From contig JAWHQI010001220.1 of assembly GCA_033032865.1 (NCBI GenBank), forward strand, positions 37,183-101,182: a stretch of 64,000 nucleotides of DNA, read 5' to 3'. The notes beneath the pieces are model-generated. The model worked only from the letters and a program-made list of their open reading frames with translations, had not been told where the DNA came from and ran no database searches. This stretch comes from Dactylorhiza incarnata (lineage: Eukaryota > Streptophyta > Magnoliopsida > Asparagales > Orchidaceae). Positions 1 through 10,000 of the stretch are shown here, piece by piece. Position numbers and translations under genes: made by a program. The first letter of the stretch is position 1; every line of letters begins with the position of its first letter.

Positions 1-3000
1 ATCCAAGCCAAGGGAGATTGCACTATTTGTTCTGGATTAGACTCCATCGTGTCTACCAAGAAATCTGCCAATACTTGTGCCTTTATTGCCGTTCTGGGAA
101 TGTATAATATTTCGAACTCGCTTAACTCGATTGCCCATTTGGCCAACCTTCCTGAATGATCCGGCTTTTCCAAGATGCTCTTTAGTGGATGGTCCGAGAC
201 CACCTGAATGGGATGAGCCTGAAAATAGGGGCGGAGCCTTCGTGATGACATGACCAAAGCCAAGGCTAATTTCTCCAAGATTGAATATCTAGTTTCCGCA
301 TCTTTGAGGATGTGGCTGACATAATATATAGGAAACTGCTTCTTTTTTTCTTCCCGCACCAGGACAGAGCTTATCGCATCTGGGCCCACTCCCAAGTATA
401 AGAATAGTGTTTCCCCTTCGCGAGGGCTTTGAAGAAGAGGGGTTGAGGTTAACTGCTTTTTCAACTGTTCGAAAGCATTATCGCACTCTTCACTCCATTC
501 GAACTTAGATCCTCCCCTAAGTGTTTTGAAAAATGGAGCGCTTTTATCCCCTGACTTGGAAATGAATCGGCTCAATCCTGCCAACCTCCCCCCAAGTTGC
601 TGCACTTCCTTCGGATTGCGAGGAGGGGTCATGTCCAGGATGGCCTTTACTTTATCTGGGTTTGGCGCGAGGCCATTAGGAGTGAGAAGGTGTCCCAGAA
701 ATTTTCCTTTGTTGGCCCCAAACACACATTTCAAAGGATTTAGTTTTAATTTGAACCTCCGCAGAGTAGCGAACGTCTCTACGAGGTCTTTCAGATGGAT
801 TGAAAAAGTTTTACTTTTTAGAAGAAGATCGTCTACATATACTTCAAGATTTCTCCCTTTCTGTTTTTTGAATACTGTGTCCATCATCCTCTGATATGTT
901 GCCCCCGCATTTTTGAGCCCGAAGGGCATGACGAGATAACAATAACATCCATCATTGGTAATGAAGGATGTATGCGGGATATCAGGTTTATGCATCTTAA
1001 TCTGGTGATAACCAGAAAATGCATCTAGAAAGCTCATGAAATTATATCCTACCGCGGAATCTACTAAAACATCTATCCGAGGCAAGGGATAGCAATCTTT
1101 GGGGCACGCTTTATTGAGCTTTGTGAAGTCCACGCACATGCGCCACTTCCCACCAGATTTTGGAACCATTACAATGTTTGACATCCACGTTGGATATTGA
1201 ATTTCAGAAATAAAACCCGCTTTTAGGAGCTTGGAAACCTCCTCTCTGATGGGCAATGCCAGCTTTGTTGCCACCTCCCTCTTCTTTTGTTGGATCGGCT
1301 TGAATTCAGGAGAGACGTTGAGGTGATGGCATGCTACGTCTGGATCTACCCCAGGCATGTCCTCCGCTGACCAGGCGAAGATGTCCAAGTTCTCCAACAG
1401 GCAGGAGGTTAGTTGAGCTTTTTCCTCTTCCGACAGCTCGGCGTTGATGATCAGCTTCTTCTCTTCCCCTTCAGCAATGGGGACTTCTTGGATCTCCTGG
1501 GCAGGTTCCAGGTAAACTCCTTTTCGCTCTGTGCTTTCTTTGATTTCCTCAGGGAGCTTGGACACCTCGTAGATGTCATTCTGAGCCTTGTGAAGTGGTG
1601 CCTCGGTGATCACATTAACTGTCTTTACATAGCATTCGCGAGCAACCCTTGGATCACTCCGGATCCGATATTGACGCCCCTCAGCGGCGAACTTCAAGGC
1701 CAAATGGAAGGTAGATACTACCGCTCTGTAAGCGTTCAGAATTGGCCTTCCGAAAATTGCACAGTAGCTGCTTGGGGCTTCCACCACCACGAAGTTTATT
1801 AGCTTTGTTATACCCCCCAGCGATACCAAAAGCTTTACGCATCCCTCCACTTCCTTCTTCTCTCCCGAGAAGCCATAGAGGGGCCCTTCCGTGGAGAGTA
1901 AAGACTTTCCAATTTTAAGGGCTTCGAATGTTTCACGGAAAATGAGATTAACTGAGCTGCCGGTATCAATCAGAATTTTGTGCACGGTGTAGTTTTCAAT
2001 AACCGCCTTTATCACCACTGCATCATCAAAAGGATTTGCATTTGGGGAAAGATCTTCTTGGCCGAAGGTAACGACCGCCCTTTCTGGAGTAGAAGTGGAG
2101 GCGACTGCCACTTCTTGCTTCGTAACTCTCCCGATGCTAGATTTCCGAGAAGATTCTACTCCTGCCCCACCATGAATGCAATAGACATTGCCAAGAGGGC
2201 CAACGTCATTCACCTCTATACACTCGGTTGTGGGATGTATATCCCCATAGCAACCTGCCTCTTCCACATCAGCACACTCCCAGGTCATTTCGACCACTTC
2301 CTTCTTCTTCTCGGTTCGCGGCTCAACCGGGGTTTCTTGCCGAATCAACCCTCGGAGCTTCCCCTCTTTCAGGAGCTTCTCTATCAACCACCGGAGGGCC
2401 CGGCAATCCTCAGTCTGATGCCCTTCCTCTTTATGATATTCACAATAAAAGTTAGGGTTCCGGTTGCGAACTTCTGATTTCAAGGGAGGAGGCCTCTTGA
2501 AGTCAGGCCTCTTTTGGAGAATCTGCATGACCTCGTTCATGGTGACGTTGAGAGGGGTGAACGACTCCTGAGATTCATCATATCGGATGGATGGAATAGT
2601 TGAGGATGGTTGTGCGATGTACTGCGGCAGATATACAGGCATTATTTGCGGAGCTCCCATGGGTTGAGTGGGTGCGATGGCCAACGGCGGTTTCTGATCT
2701 TGAAACCGTTGATGGCCGAGGAATGGTTGTTTAGGCTTAAGATTCCTCCCCCTCTGAGCCCGGGGTTCGAAATCAGGCCGAGATGGATGATTGTAACGTT
2801 GCTGATGAGTTGATGCGGGACTAAACTGATCGTTATTGCTGAGCAACTTGGCAACATAACCAGGATTAGTCTTTTCTCCCCTGATAAATTTGTTAGCCAG
2901 ACTAATCATCTCCTGGTATGTTTTTGGCTCCCTGATTTGAGCTTCAAATTTCAGCGGCCCCTCCCTAAGGCCATGCATCAGAGCGACCCTATATAACTCT

Positions 3001-3905
3001 GGATCGACGTTTTGCACCTCCATTATCTCCCTTTGGAAACGGTCGACGAAGCGGGCCCACGTTTCGTTTTCCTGCTGCCGTATCTCAAATAGGGCTGCCG
3101 GACCGTTCTTCCTCTTTTTCGAGGTAGAGAATCGAAGCAGAAATTCTCTACGCAGTTCTGCAAAACATCTAATGGATCGAGGATGCAATCCATAGAACCA
3201 TTCTCTGGCTTGTCCATCGAAGGACGTCACCAGGAGCTTACACTTAGTTGCATCAGTGATGGTCCTCAGAGCAACAGCCGATTCAAACGCTTGAAGATGA
3301 ATTGCCGGATCGGACTCCCCACCATATGTTGATAAGCGTGGTTCTCGAAAGTTATTCGGAGCCGGCTCTCCCCGGATCTCATCCGTGAAGGGAGAACTCT
3401 CCTCGGCATCCTCGTATAGAGAAAAAGCAGGGTGGTAGGGGATCTCTGCTGCGGTCATTTGCGGACAGGCCGCCTGATAGGAGCGGGCAGGTGCTCCGGC
3501 CAGGTAGGACTGGTAGGCGGCGACCTCAGGCGGATGGGAAAAGCGAGCGGCCTGAGAAGCCGCCCCCTGGAAGTCAAGGACTCGAGCCGGCATACACCGC
3601 GCGGCCTCCTGGTAGAAATTCTGCCGATCCGCAGAACCTTCTGGTGGCGGTTGGGAGTGAGCGACCTGCGCAAATGGGTATGGAGGTGGAGGAGGTAGAA
3701 CAGGGGTCATGGCCGGGTTGACTGCGGCCTGTTGGGGGGCTAACTGCTTGGTTAGCAGAGCTAGAGCCTGACTGATCGCGTCCAGACGCTGATCAGTTGC
3801 TTTCTGAGCCTGGTCGGCTTCTCTCTTAGTTCGCTCCAGAGCCTCCCACAGGGAGTCATCGCTATGATCGGACCGGTCTCTTGGAGGGAACTGGCGGTCT
3901 GACAT
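1..3905 (-). CDS. Gag-pol polyprotein of element D (Gag, protease, RT, RNase H), incomplete at the window edge
   Basis: I read this frame triplet by triplet from the ATG at 3903-3905 to base 1 and met no stop, giving at least 1301 codons. It starts MSDRQFP like elements A and B and is collinear with A. Landmarks are a CX2HX4HX4C zinc knuckle coded at 2403-2444, the aspartic protease motif DTGS at 1956-1967, and the RT catalytic box YVDD at 828-839. The frame then enters the first RNase H and the linker before the second. The integrase lies off the left edge. The product would be cleaved into capsid and enzymes that form a cytoplasmic particle and copy the element RNA. An open frame of this length suggests a recent or still coding-competent copy. 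The family assignment is firm; activity is inferred. Confidence 0.93.
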   Translation of the reverse strand, partial: MSDRQFPPRDRSDHSDDSLWEALERTKREADQAQKATDQRLDAISQALALLTKQLAPQQAAVNPAMTPVLPPPPPYPFAQVAHSQPPPEGSADRQNFYQEAARCMPARVLDFQGAASQAARFSHPPEVAAYQSYLAGAPARSYQAACPQMTAAEIPYHPAFSLYEDAEESSPFTDEIRGEPAPNNFREPRLSTYGGESDPAIHLQAFESAVALRTITDATKCKLLVTSFDGQAREWFYGLHPRSIRCFAELRREFLLRFSTSKKRKNGPAALFEIRQQENETWARFVDRFQREIMEVQNVDPELYRVALMHGLREGPLKFEAQIREPKTYQEMISLANKFIRGEKTNPGYVAKLLSNNDQFSPASTHQQRYNHPSRPDFEPRAQRGRNLKPKQPFLGHQRFQDQKPPLAIAPTQPMGAPQIMPVYLPQYIAQPSSTIPSIRYDESQESFTPLNVTMNEVMQILQKRPDFKRPPPLKSEVRNRNPNFYCEYHKEEGHQTEDCRALRWLIEKLLKEGKLRGLIRQETPVEPRTEKKKEVVEMTWECADVEEAGCYGDIHPTTECIEVNDVGPLGNVYCIHGGAGVESSRKSSIGRVTKQEVAVASTSTPERAVVTFGQEDLSPNANPFDDAVVIKAVIENYTVHKILIDTGSSVNLIFRETFEALKIGKSLLSTEGPLYGFSGEKKEVEGCVKLLVSLGGITKLINFVVVEAPSSYCAIFGRPILNAYRAVVSTFHLALKFAAEGRQYRIRSDPRVARECYVKTVNVITEAPLHKAQNDIYEVSKLPEEIKESTERKGVYLEPAQEIQEVPIAEGEEKKLIINAELSEEEKAQLTSCLLENLDIFAWSAEDMPGVDPDVACHHLNVSPEFKPIQQKKREVATKLALPIREEVSKLLKAGFISEIQYPTWMSNIVMVPKSGGKWRMCVDFTKLNKACPKDCYPLPRIDVLVDSAVGYNFMSFLDAFSGYHQIKMHKPDIPHTSFITNDGCYCYLVMPFGLKNAGATYQRMMDTVFKKQKGRNLEVYVDDLLLKSKTFSIHLKDLVETFATLRRFKLKLNPLKCVFGANKGKFLGHLLTPNGLAPNPDKVKAILDMTPPRNPKEVQQLGGRLAGLSRFISKSGDKSAPFFKTLRGGSKFEWSEECDNAFEQLKKQLTSTPLLQSPREGETLFLYLGVGPDAISSVLVREEKKKQFPIYYVSHILKDAETRYSILEKLALALVMSSRRLRPYFQAHPIQVVSDHPLKSILEKPDHSGRLAKWAIELSEFEILYIPRTAIKAQVLADFLVDTMESNPEQIVQSPLAW

Positions 3906-3935
3906 TCTGAACCAAAGATTTCGCTGATAGTCCGC

Positions 3936-3954
3936 GATCTGAAGGTCGCGTGTT
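3936..3954 (-). other. Primer-binding site of D, complementary to an internal part of tRNA-Phe
   Basis: The plus strand here reads GATCTGAAGGTCGCGTGTT. From memory, this is identical to plant tRNA-Phe(GAA) from just after the anticodon into the T arm. It lies two bases inside the LTR end at 3957, where a primer site belongs. No site beginning TGG, complementary to a tRNA 3' CCA end, is present. A tRNA-Phe fragment ending in the T arm is the likely primer (inference). Confidence 0.65.
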
Positions 3955-3956
3955 TC

Positions 3957-4793
3957 TGTTCGATTCAAAAGTGCGCTCACGAAGAAAATCGAGGGCTGCG
4001 GATTATCGGTTACTATTTGGTTAGAGAATTTAGACCGCTAGCAGCGGTCGAGGCCGGACTTCGCCCGCCGCGGCAAATGCCACTCTTGCGACGGGCTTTC
4101 CTTTGATTGAAAAGTAGCGGTTACAAGTGCAGGAAAGCAGAAGCCGGCCGGTCAAACAGTTCGCGAGACCTGAAACTCGAGACCGGAGCTCCGACAGGCG
4201 AGCTCTTCGATTCGAGTGTGTGTCTTGTGAACAGTGCCGCCCCCTATTTATAGGCTTGGGGGCCTGCCCGAATGGGCAGGGATAAAATAACCACCTGCCC
4301 GGGTACAGGAGAAACGGGCAGGCGGTGACGGGATGCACAAGGAAGAAAAAAAAGGAAAGAAGCCGCGCGGCTTGGCGGCTTGCTCTTCCGACCTGTCTTG
4401 CTTGAGGCTGAGGACACCGGGACCAAGTCAATAATGCAGACCGCGCGGTTTGGAGATTGAGGCCGCGGTCTGCCTTCTGGTCATGACTTAGCCGATCTTC
4501 ACGGGGTAACTTGGATAGCCTTTGATCTGGAGCCCCGGCCTGTTCTTCGGGGCTGGAACCTCGAGTTTCTATGGGACAACCCGCGCGGCCTTCTAGCTGA
4601 GACTGCGGATGAACTTTTTGCCTTAGCTCTTGACGATCTTCTCCCTTTGGGGGCGATCCGGAAATGACACCAGGCCGCCCGGCCTGGCCCTTCTTGAACT
4701 GGGAACCGCTGATCCCGGGACCCAGCGGCCTGACCCAGGAGTTCGAGCGGTCTGCTAATGGTCCAACCCGAGAAGCGGTTTTCCGGGCAAACA
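3957..4793 (-). repeat. 5' LTR of element D (837 bp)
   Basis: In element direction it begins TGTTTGCCCGG at 4793 and ends GAATCGAACA at 3957, so it has TG...CA termini. It contains a TATA box (4245-4252), inverted repeats just upstream of it, a hairpin GCCCGTCGC/GCGGCGGGC (4063-4096), and a palindromic GACCGCTAGCAGCGGTC (4033-4049). The LTRs of A and B have the same order of parts; C shares the TATA box and the GCCCGTCGC hairpin. A 254-codon frame across it on the minus strand is not regarded as a gene. Confidence 0.9.
4245..4252 (-). promoter_or_regulatory. TATA box of the D LTR
   Basis: TATTTATA on the plus strand is TATAAATA in element direction, inside a CCTATAAATAGG context shared by every LTR in the window. 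About 290 bases separate it from the LTR end, leaving room for an R/U5 leader. Inverted GC-rich arms (4291-4323 and 4263-4278) lie immediately upstream of it in element direction. Confidence 0.75.
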
Positions 4794-4987
4794 ATGGCTG
4801 TTAGAAATTTAGATGTAATTTGGAGCTAAATCAAAAGTTATGGCTATATATCGACAACTAAATGAACTGGAATGGGTAAAACTTGTGCTCCAATGAATGT
4901 AGTGCTCCGAGCTCATCCCGAAAAGGTGTTGTGGGGTAAAATCAGACAACCGGATCAAAAGTTATTGATGTTCATAGTTTAACTGTC

Positions 4988-5361
4988 ATTTGGAGCTAAA
5001 TCTCTCACTTTCGCTACAAACCGCATCTAAAATTCTTTCATTTTGAAATTTATGTGTCATTTGGAGCAAAATCTTGCATTACCAGTAGAACCCACTGTAT
5101 ATCGACCTCTAAATGAGCTTGAATGAGTTAAAATTATTCTCCATTGGATTTAGGGCTCCTATCTCATTATGAAAAGGTGTCCTTTGGAGCTAAATTTCGC
5201 ATTACCGCTGCAACCAGCTATATATCGACAACTAAATGAACTGGAATGGGTAAATCTTGTGCTCCAATAAACGTAGTGCTCTGAGCTTATTCCGAAAAGG
5301 TGTTGTGTGGTAAAATCAGACAACCAGATCAAAAGTTATTGTTGTTTAAAGTTTGAGTGTC
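4988..5361. repeat. Example of the 374-bp higher-order satellite unit
   Basis: The unit consists of 4988-5058 (71 bp), 5059-5181 (123 bp) and 5182-5361 (180 bp). All three begin with a form of ATTTGGAGCNAAATCTCGCATT. The 71-bp piece lacks the monomer middle. The 123-bp piece lacks the last third and ends at the GAAAAGGTGT motif, which sits at about base 115 of the full monomer. The order repeats through most of both satellite blocks. Confidence 0.85.
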
Positions 5362-6732
5362 ATTTGGAGCTAAATCTCTCACTTTCTTCTATAAACCGCA
5401 TCTAAAATTCTTTCATTTTGAAATTTATGTGTCATTTGGAGCAAAATCTCTCATTACCAGGAGAACCCACTGTATATCGACCTCTAAACGAGCTTGAATG
5501 GGTTAAAATTGTTCTCCTTTGGATTTAGGGCTCCTATCTCATTCTGAAAAGGTGTCCTTTGAGCTAAATTTCGCATTACCGCTGCAACCGGCTATATATC
5601 GACTACTAAATGAACTAGAATGGGTAAAACTTGTGCTCCAATGAATGTAGTGCTCCGAGCTCATTCCGAAAAGGTGTTGTGGGGTAAAGTCAGACAATCA
5701 GATCAAAAGTTATTGTTGTTTAAAGTTTGAGTGTCATTTGGAGCTAAATCTCTCACTTTCGCTACAAACCGCATCTAAATTTCTTTCATTTTGCAATTTA
5801 TGTGTCATTTGGAACAAAATCTCGCATTACCAGTAGAACCCACTGTATATCGACCTCTAAATGAGCTTGAATGGGTTAAAATTGTTCTCCATTGGATTTA
5901 GGGCTCCTATCTCATTCTGAAGAGGTGTCCTTTGGAGCTAAATTTCGCATTACCGCTGCAACCGGCTATATATCGACAACTAAATGGACTGGAATGGGTA
6001 AGATTGTGCTCCAATGAATGTAGTGTTCCGAGCTCATTCCGAAAAGGTGTTGTGGGGTAATGTCAGACAACCAGATCAAAACTTATTGATGTTTAAAGTT
6101 TGAGTGTCATTTGGAGCTAAATCTCTCACTTTCACTACAAACAGCATCTATAATTCTTTCATTTTGAAATTTATGTGTCATTTGGAGCAAAATCTCGCAT
6201 TCCCAGAAGAACCCCTGTGTATCGACCTCTAAATGAGCTTGAATGGGTTAAAATTGTTCTCCATTGGATTTAGAGCTCCTATCTCATTCTGAAAAGGTGT
6301 CCTTTGGAGCTAAATTTCGCATTACCGCTGCAACCGGCTATATATCGACAACTAAATGAACTGGAATGGGTAAAACTTGTGCTCCAATGAATGTAGTGCT
6401 CCGAGCTCATTTCGAAAAGGTGTTGTGGGATAAAGTCAGACAACCAGATGAAAAGTTATTGTTGTTTAAAGTTTGAGTGTCATTTGGAGCTAAATCTCTC
6501 ACTTTCGCTACAAACCGCAACTAAAATTCTTTCATTTTGAAATTTATGTGTTATTTGGAGCAAAATCTCGCATTACCAGTAGAACCCACTGTATATCGAC
6601 CTCTAAATGAGCTTGAATGGGTTAAAATTGTTCTCTATTGGATTTAGGGCTCCTATCTCATTATGAAAAGGTATTGTGGGTGAAAATTTGACAACCGGAT
6701 CAAAAGTTACGGATGTTTGAAGTTTAGATCTC

Positions 6733-7088
6733 ATTTCGAGCTAAATACCTTATTACCAACCCGGCTGTATATTGACCACTAAACAAACTAGAATGGGCAA
6801 AAATTGTTCTCCATTGGATGTAGGGCTCCGAGCTCATTCCAAAAAGGCGTTGTACGCAAAAATCAGACAACCAGATCAAAATTTATGGCTGTTACAGTTT
6901 ATGTGTCAAGAGGAGCAAAATTCCTCATTACCATTGCAACCGACTGTATATTGACTTCTAAAATGAGCTGGAATGGTTTAAAATTGTGCCCCATTGGATG
7001 TATGCCTCCGAGCATATTCCGTAAAGGTGTTGTGGGCAACAATCAAACATACAAATCAAAAGTTATGGCTGTTAGAAGTTTAGGTGTC
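6733..7088. repeat. Pair of alternative full-length satellite monomers
   Basis: This pair is a 175-bp monomer (6733-6907, starting ATTTCGAGCTAAATACC) followed by a 181-bp monomer (6908-7088, starting AAGAGGAGCAAAATTCC). Near copies occur at about 9298-9655, 12968-13325, 14396-14750, 15545-15900, 16705-17065, 62117-62480 and 63262-63612. Their spacing of about 1.15, 1.43, 2.56 and 3.67 kb shows a second, longer level of organisation. Confidence 0.8.
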
Positions 7089-10000
7089 CTTTGGAGCTAA
7101 ATTACGCATTACCGCTGCAACTGGCTATATATCGACAACTAAATGAACTGGAATGGGTAAAACTTGTGCTCCAATGAATGTAGTGCTCCGAGCTCATTCT
7201 GAAAAGGTGTTGTGGGGTAAAATCAGACAACCGGATCAAAAGTTATTGATGTTCAAAGTTTAAGTGTCATTTGTAGCTAAATCTCTCACTTTCGCTACAA
7301 ACCGCATCTAAAATTCTTTCATTTTGAAATTAATGTGTCATTTGAACCTAAATCTTACATTACTAGTAGAACCCACTGTATATCGACCTCTAAATGAGCT
7401 TGAATGGGTTAAAATTGTTCTCCATTGGATTTAGGGCTCCTATCTTATTCTGAAAAGGTGTCATTTGGAGCTAAATTTCGCATTACCGTTGCAACCAGCT
7501 ATATATCGACAACTAAATGATATGGAATGGGTAAATCTTGTGCTCCAATAAACGTAGTGCTCTGAGCTTATTCCGAAAAGGTGTTGTGTGGTAAAATCAG
7601 ACAACCAGATCAATAGTTATTGTTGTTTAAAGTTTGAGTGTCATTTGGAGCTAAATCTCTCACTTTCTGCTACAAACCGCATCTAAAATTCTTTCATTTT
7701 GAAATTTATGTGTCATTTGGAGCAAAATCTCGCATTACCAGGAGAACCCACTGTATATCGACCTCTAAACAAGCTTGAATGGGTTAAAATTGTTCTCCTT
7801 TGGATTTAGGGCTCCTATCTCATTCTGAAAAGGTGTCCTTTGAGCTAAATTTCGCATTACCGCTGCAACCGGCTATATATTGACTACTAAATGAACTAGA
7901 ATGTGTAAAACTTGTGCTCAAATGAATGTAGTGCTCCGAGCTCATTCCGAAAAGGTGTTGTGGGGTAAAGTCAGACAACCAGATCAAAAGTTATTGCTGT
8001 TTAAAGTTTGAGTGTCATTTGGAGCTAAATCTCTCACTTTCGCTACAAACCGCATCTAAATTTCTTTCATTTTGAAATTTATGTGTCATTTGGAGCAAAA
8101 TCTCGCATTACGAGGAGAACACACTGTATATTGACCTCTAAACGAGCTTGAATGGGTTAAAATTGTTCTCCTTTGGATTTAGGGCTCCTACCTCATTCTG
8201 AAAAGGTGTCCTTTGGAGCTAAATTTCGCATTACCTCTGCAACCGGCTAAATATCGACTACTAAATGAACTGGACAGGAATGGGTAAAACTTGTGCTCCA
8301 ATGAATGTAGTGCTTCGAGCTCATTCCAAAAAGGTGTTGTGGGGGTAAAGTCAGACAATTATATAAAAAGTTATTGCTGTTTAAAGTTTGAGTGTCATTT
8401 GGAGCTAAATCGCTCACTTTCGCTACAAACCGCATCTAAATTTCTTTCATTTTGAAATTTATGTGTCATTTGGAGCAAAATCTCGCATTACCAGTAGATC
8501 CCACTGTATATCGACCTCTAAATGAGCTTGAATGGGTTAAAATTGTTCTCCATTGGATTTAGGGCTCCTATCTCATTATGAAAAGGTGTCCTTTGGAGCT
8601 AAATTTTGCATTACCGCTGCAACCGACTATATATCGACAACTAAATGGACTGGAATGGTAAAACTTATGCTCCAATGAATGTAGTGCCCCGAGGTCATTC
8701 CGAAAAGGTGTTGTGGGGTAAAGCCAGACAACCAGATCAAAACATATTGCTATTTATATTTGAGTGTCATTTGGAGCTAAATCTCTCACTTTCGCTACAA
8801 ACTGCATCTAAAATTCTTTCATTTTGAAATTTATGTGTCATTTCGAGCAAAATCTCACATTACCAGTAGAACCCACTGTATATCGACCTCTAAACGAGCT
8901 TGAATAGGTTAAAATTATTCTCCATTGGATTTAGGGTTCCTATCTCATTCTGAAAAGGTGTACTTTGGAGCTAAATTTTGCATTACCGTTGCAACCGGCT
9001 ATATATCGACAACTAAATGAACTGGAATGCGTAAAACTTATGCTCCAATGAACGTAGTGCTCCGAGCTCATTCCGAAAAGGTGTTGTGGGGTAAAGTCAG
9101 ACAACTAGATCAAAAGTTATTGTTGTTTAAAGTTTGAGTGTCATTTGGAGCTAAATCTCTCACTTTCGCTACAAACAGCATCTAAAATTCTTTCATTTTG
9201 AAATTTATGTGTCATTTGGAGCAAAATCTTGCATTACCAGTAGAACCCACTGTATATTGACCTCTAAATGAGCTTGAATGGGTTAAAATTGTTCTCCTTT
9301 CGAGCTAAATACCTTATTACCAACCCGGCTGTATATTGACCACTAAACAAACTAGAATGGTTAAAAATTGTTCTCCATTGGATGTAGGGCTCCGAGCTCA
9401 TTCCAAAAAGGTGCTGTACGCAAAAATCGGACAACCAGATCAAAAGTTATGGCTGTTACAGTTTATGTGTCAAGAGGAGCAAAATCCCTCATTACCATTG
9501 CAACCGAGTGTATATTGACTTCTAAAATGAGCTGGAATGGTTTAAAATTGTGCTCCATTGGATGTATGCCTCCGAGCATATAACGTAAAGATATTGTGGG
9601 CAACAATCAAACATACAAATCAAAAGTTATGGCTGTTAGAAGTTTAGATGTAATTTAGAGCTAAATCAAAAGTTATGGCTATATATCGACAACTAAATGA
9701 ACTGGAATGGGTAAAACTTGTGCTCCAATGAATGTAGTGCTCCGAGCTCATCCCGAAAAGGTGTTGTGGGGTAAAATCAGACAACCGGATCAAAAGTTAT
9801 TGATGTTAAAAGTTTAAGTGTCATTTGGAGCTAAATCTCTCACTTTCGCTACAAACCGCATCTAAAATTCTTTCATTTTGAAATTTATGTGTCATTTGGA
9901 GCAAAATCTTGCATTACCAGTAGAACCCACTGTATATCGACCTCTAAATGAGCTTGAATGGGTTAAAATTATTCTCCATTGGATTTAGGGCTCCTATCTC

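Larger units (their letters stand above)
1..4793 (-). mobile_element. Element D: Tat-type Ty3/gypsy LTR retrotransposon, 5' part only
   Basis: In its own direction, from right to left, this element has an LTR (4793-3957), a primer-binding site (3954-3936), a gag start codon at 3905 and a gag-pol frame that leaves the window at base 1. The right end reads TGTTTGCCC inward and abuts satellite DNA. The next five bases, ATGGC (4794-4798), fit the satellite phrase GTTATGGCTGTTAG and are probably the target duplication; the partner copy lies outside the window. D is clearly diverged from A and B, so it is another family of the same lineage. Confidence 0.93.

Noticed and set aside
3936..3954. A tRNA-Phe gene or fragment
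   Set aside because: Only 19 bases match, with no acceptor or D arm, and the position next to the LTR fits a primer-binding site.
4030..4794. 254-codon minus-strand frame across the D LTR
   Set aside because: It covers promoter and leader signals of the LTR, has no recognisable domain, and has no matching long frame in the A and B LTRs.
6772..6954. 60-codon frame repeated at about 9336, 13007, 14434, 15585 and 62159
   Set aside because: It is conserved only because the satellite monomer is repeated; no promoter or coding signature is seen.
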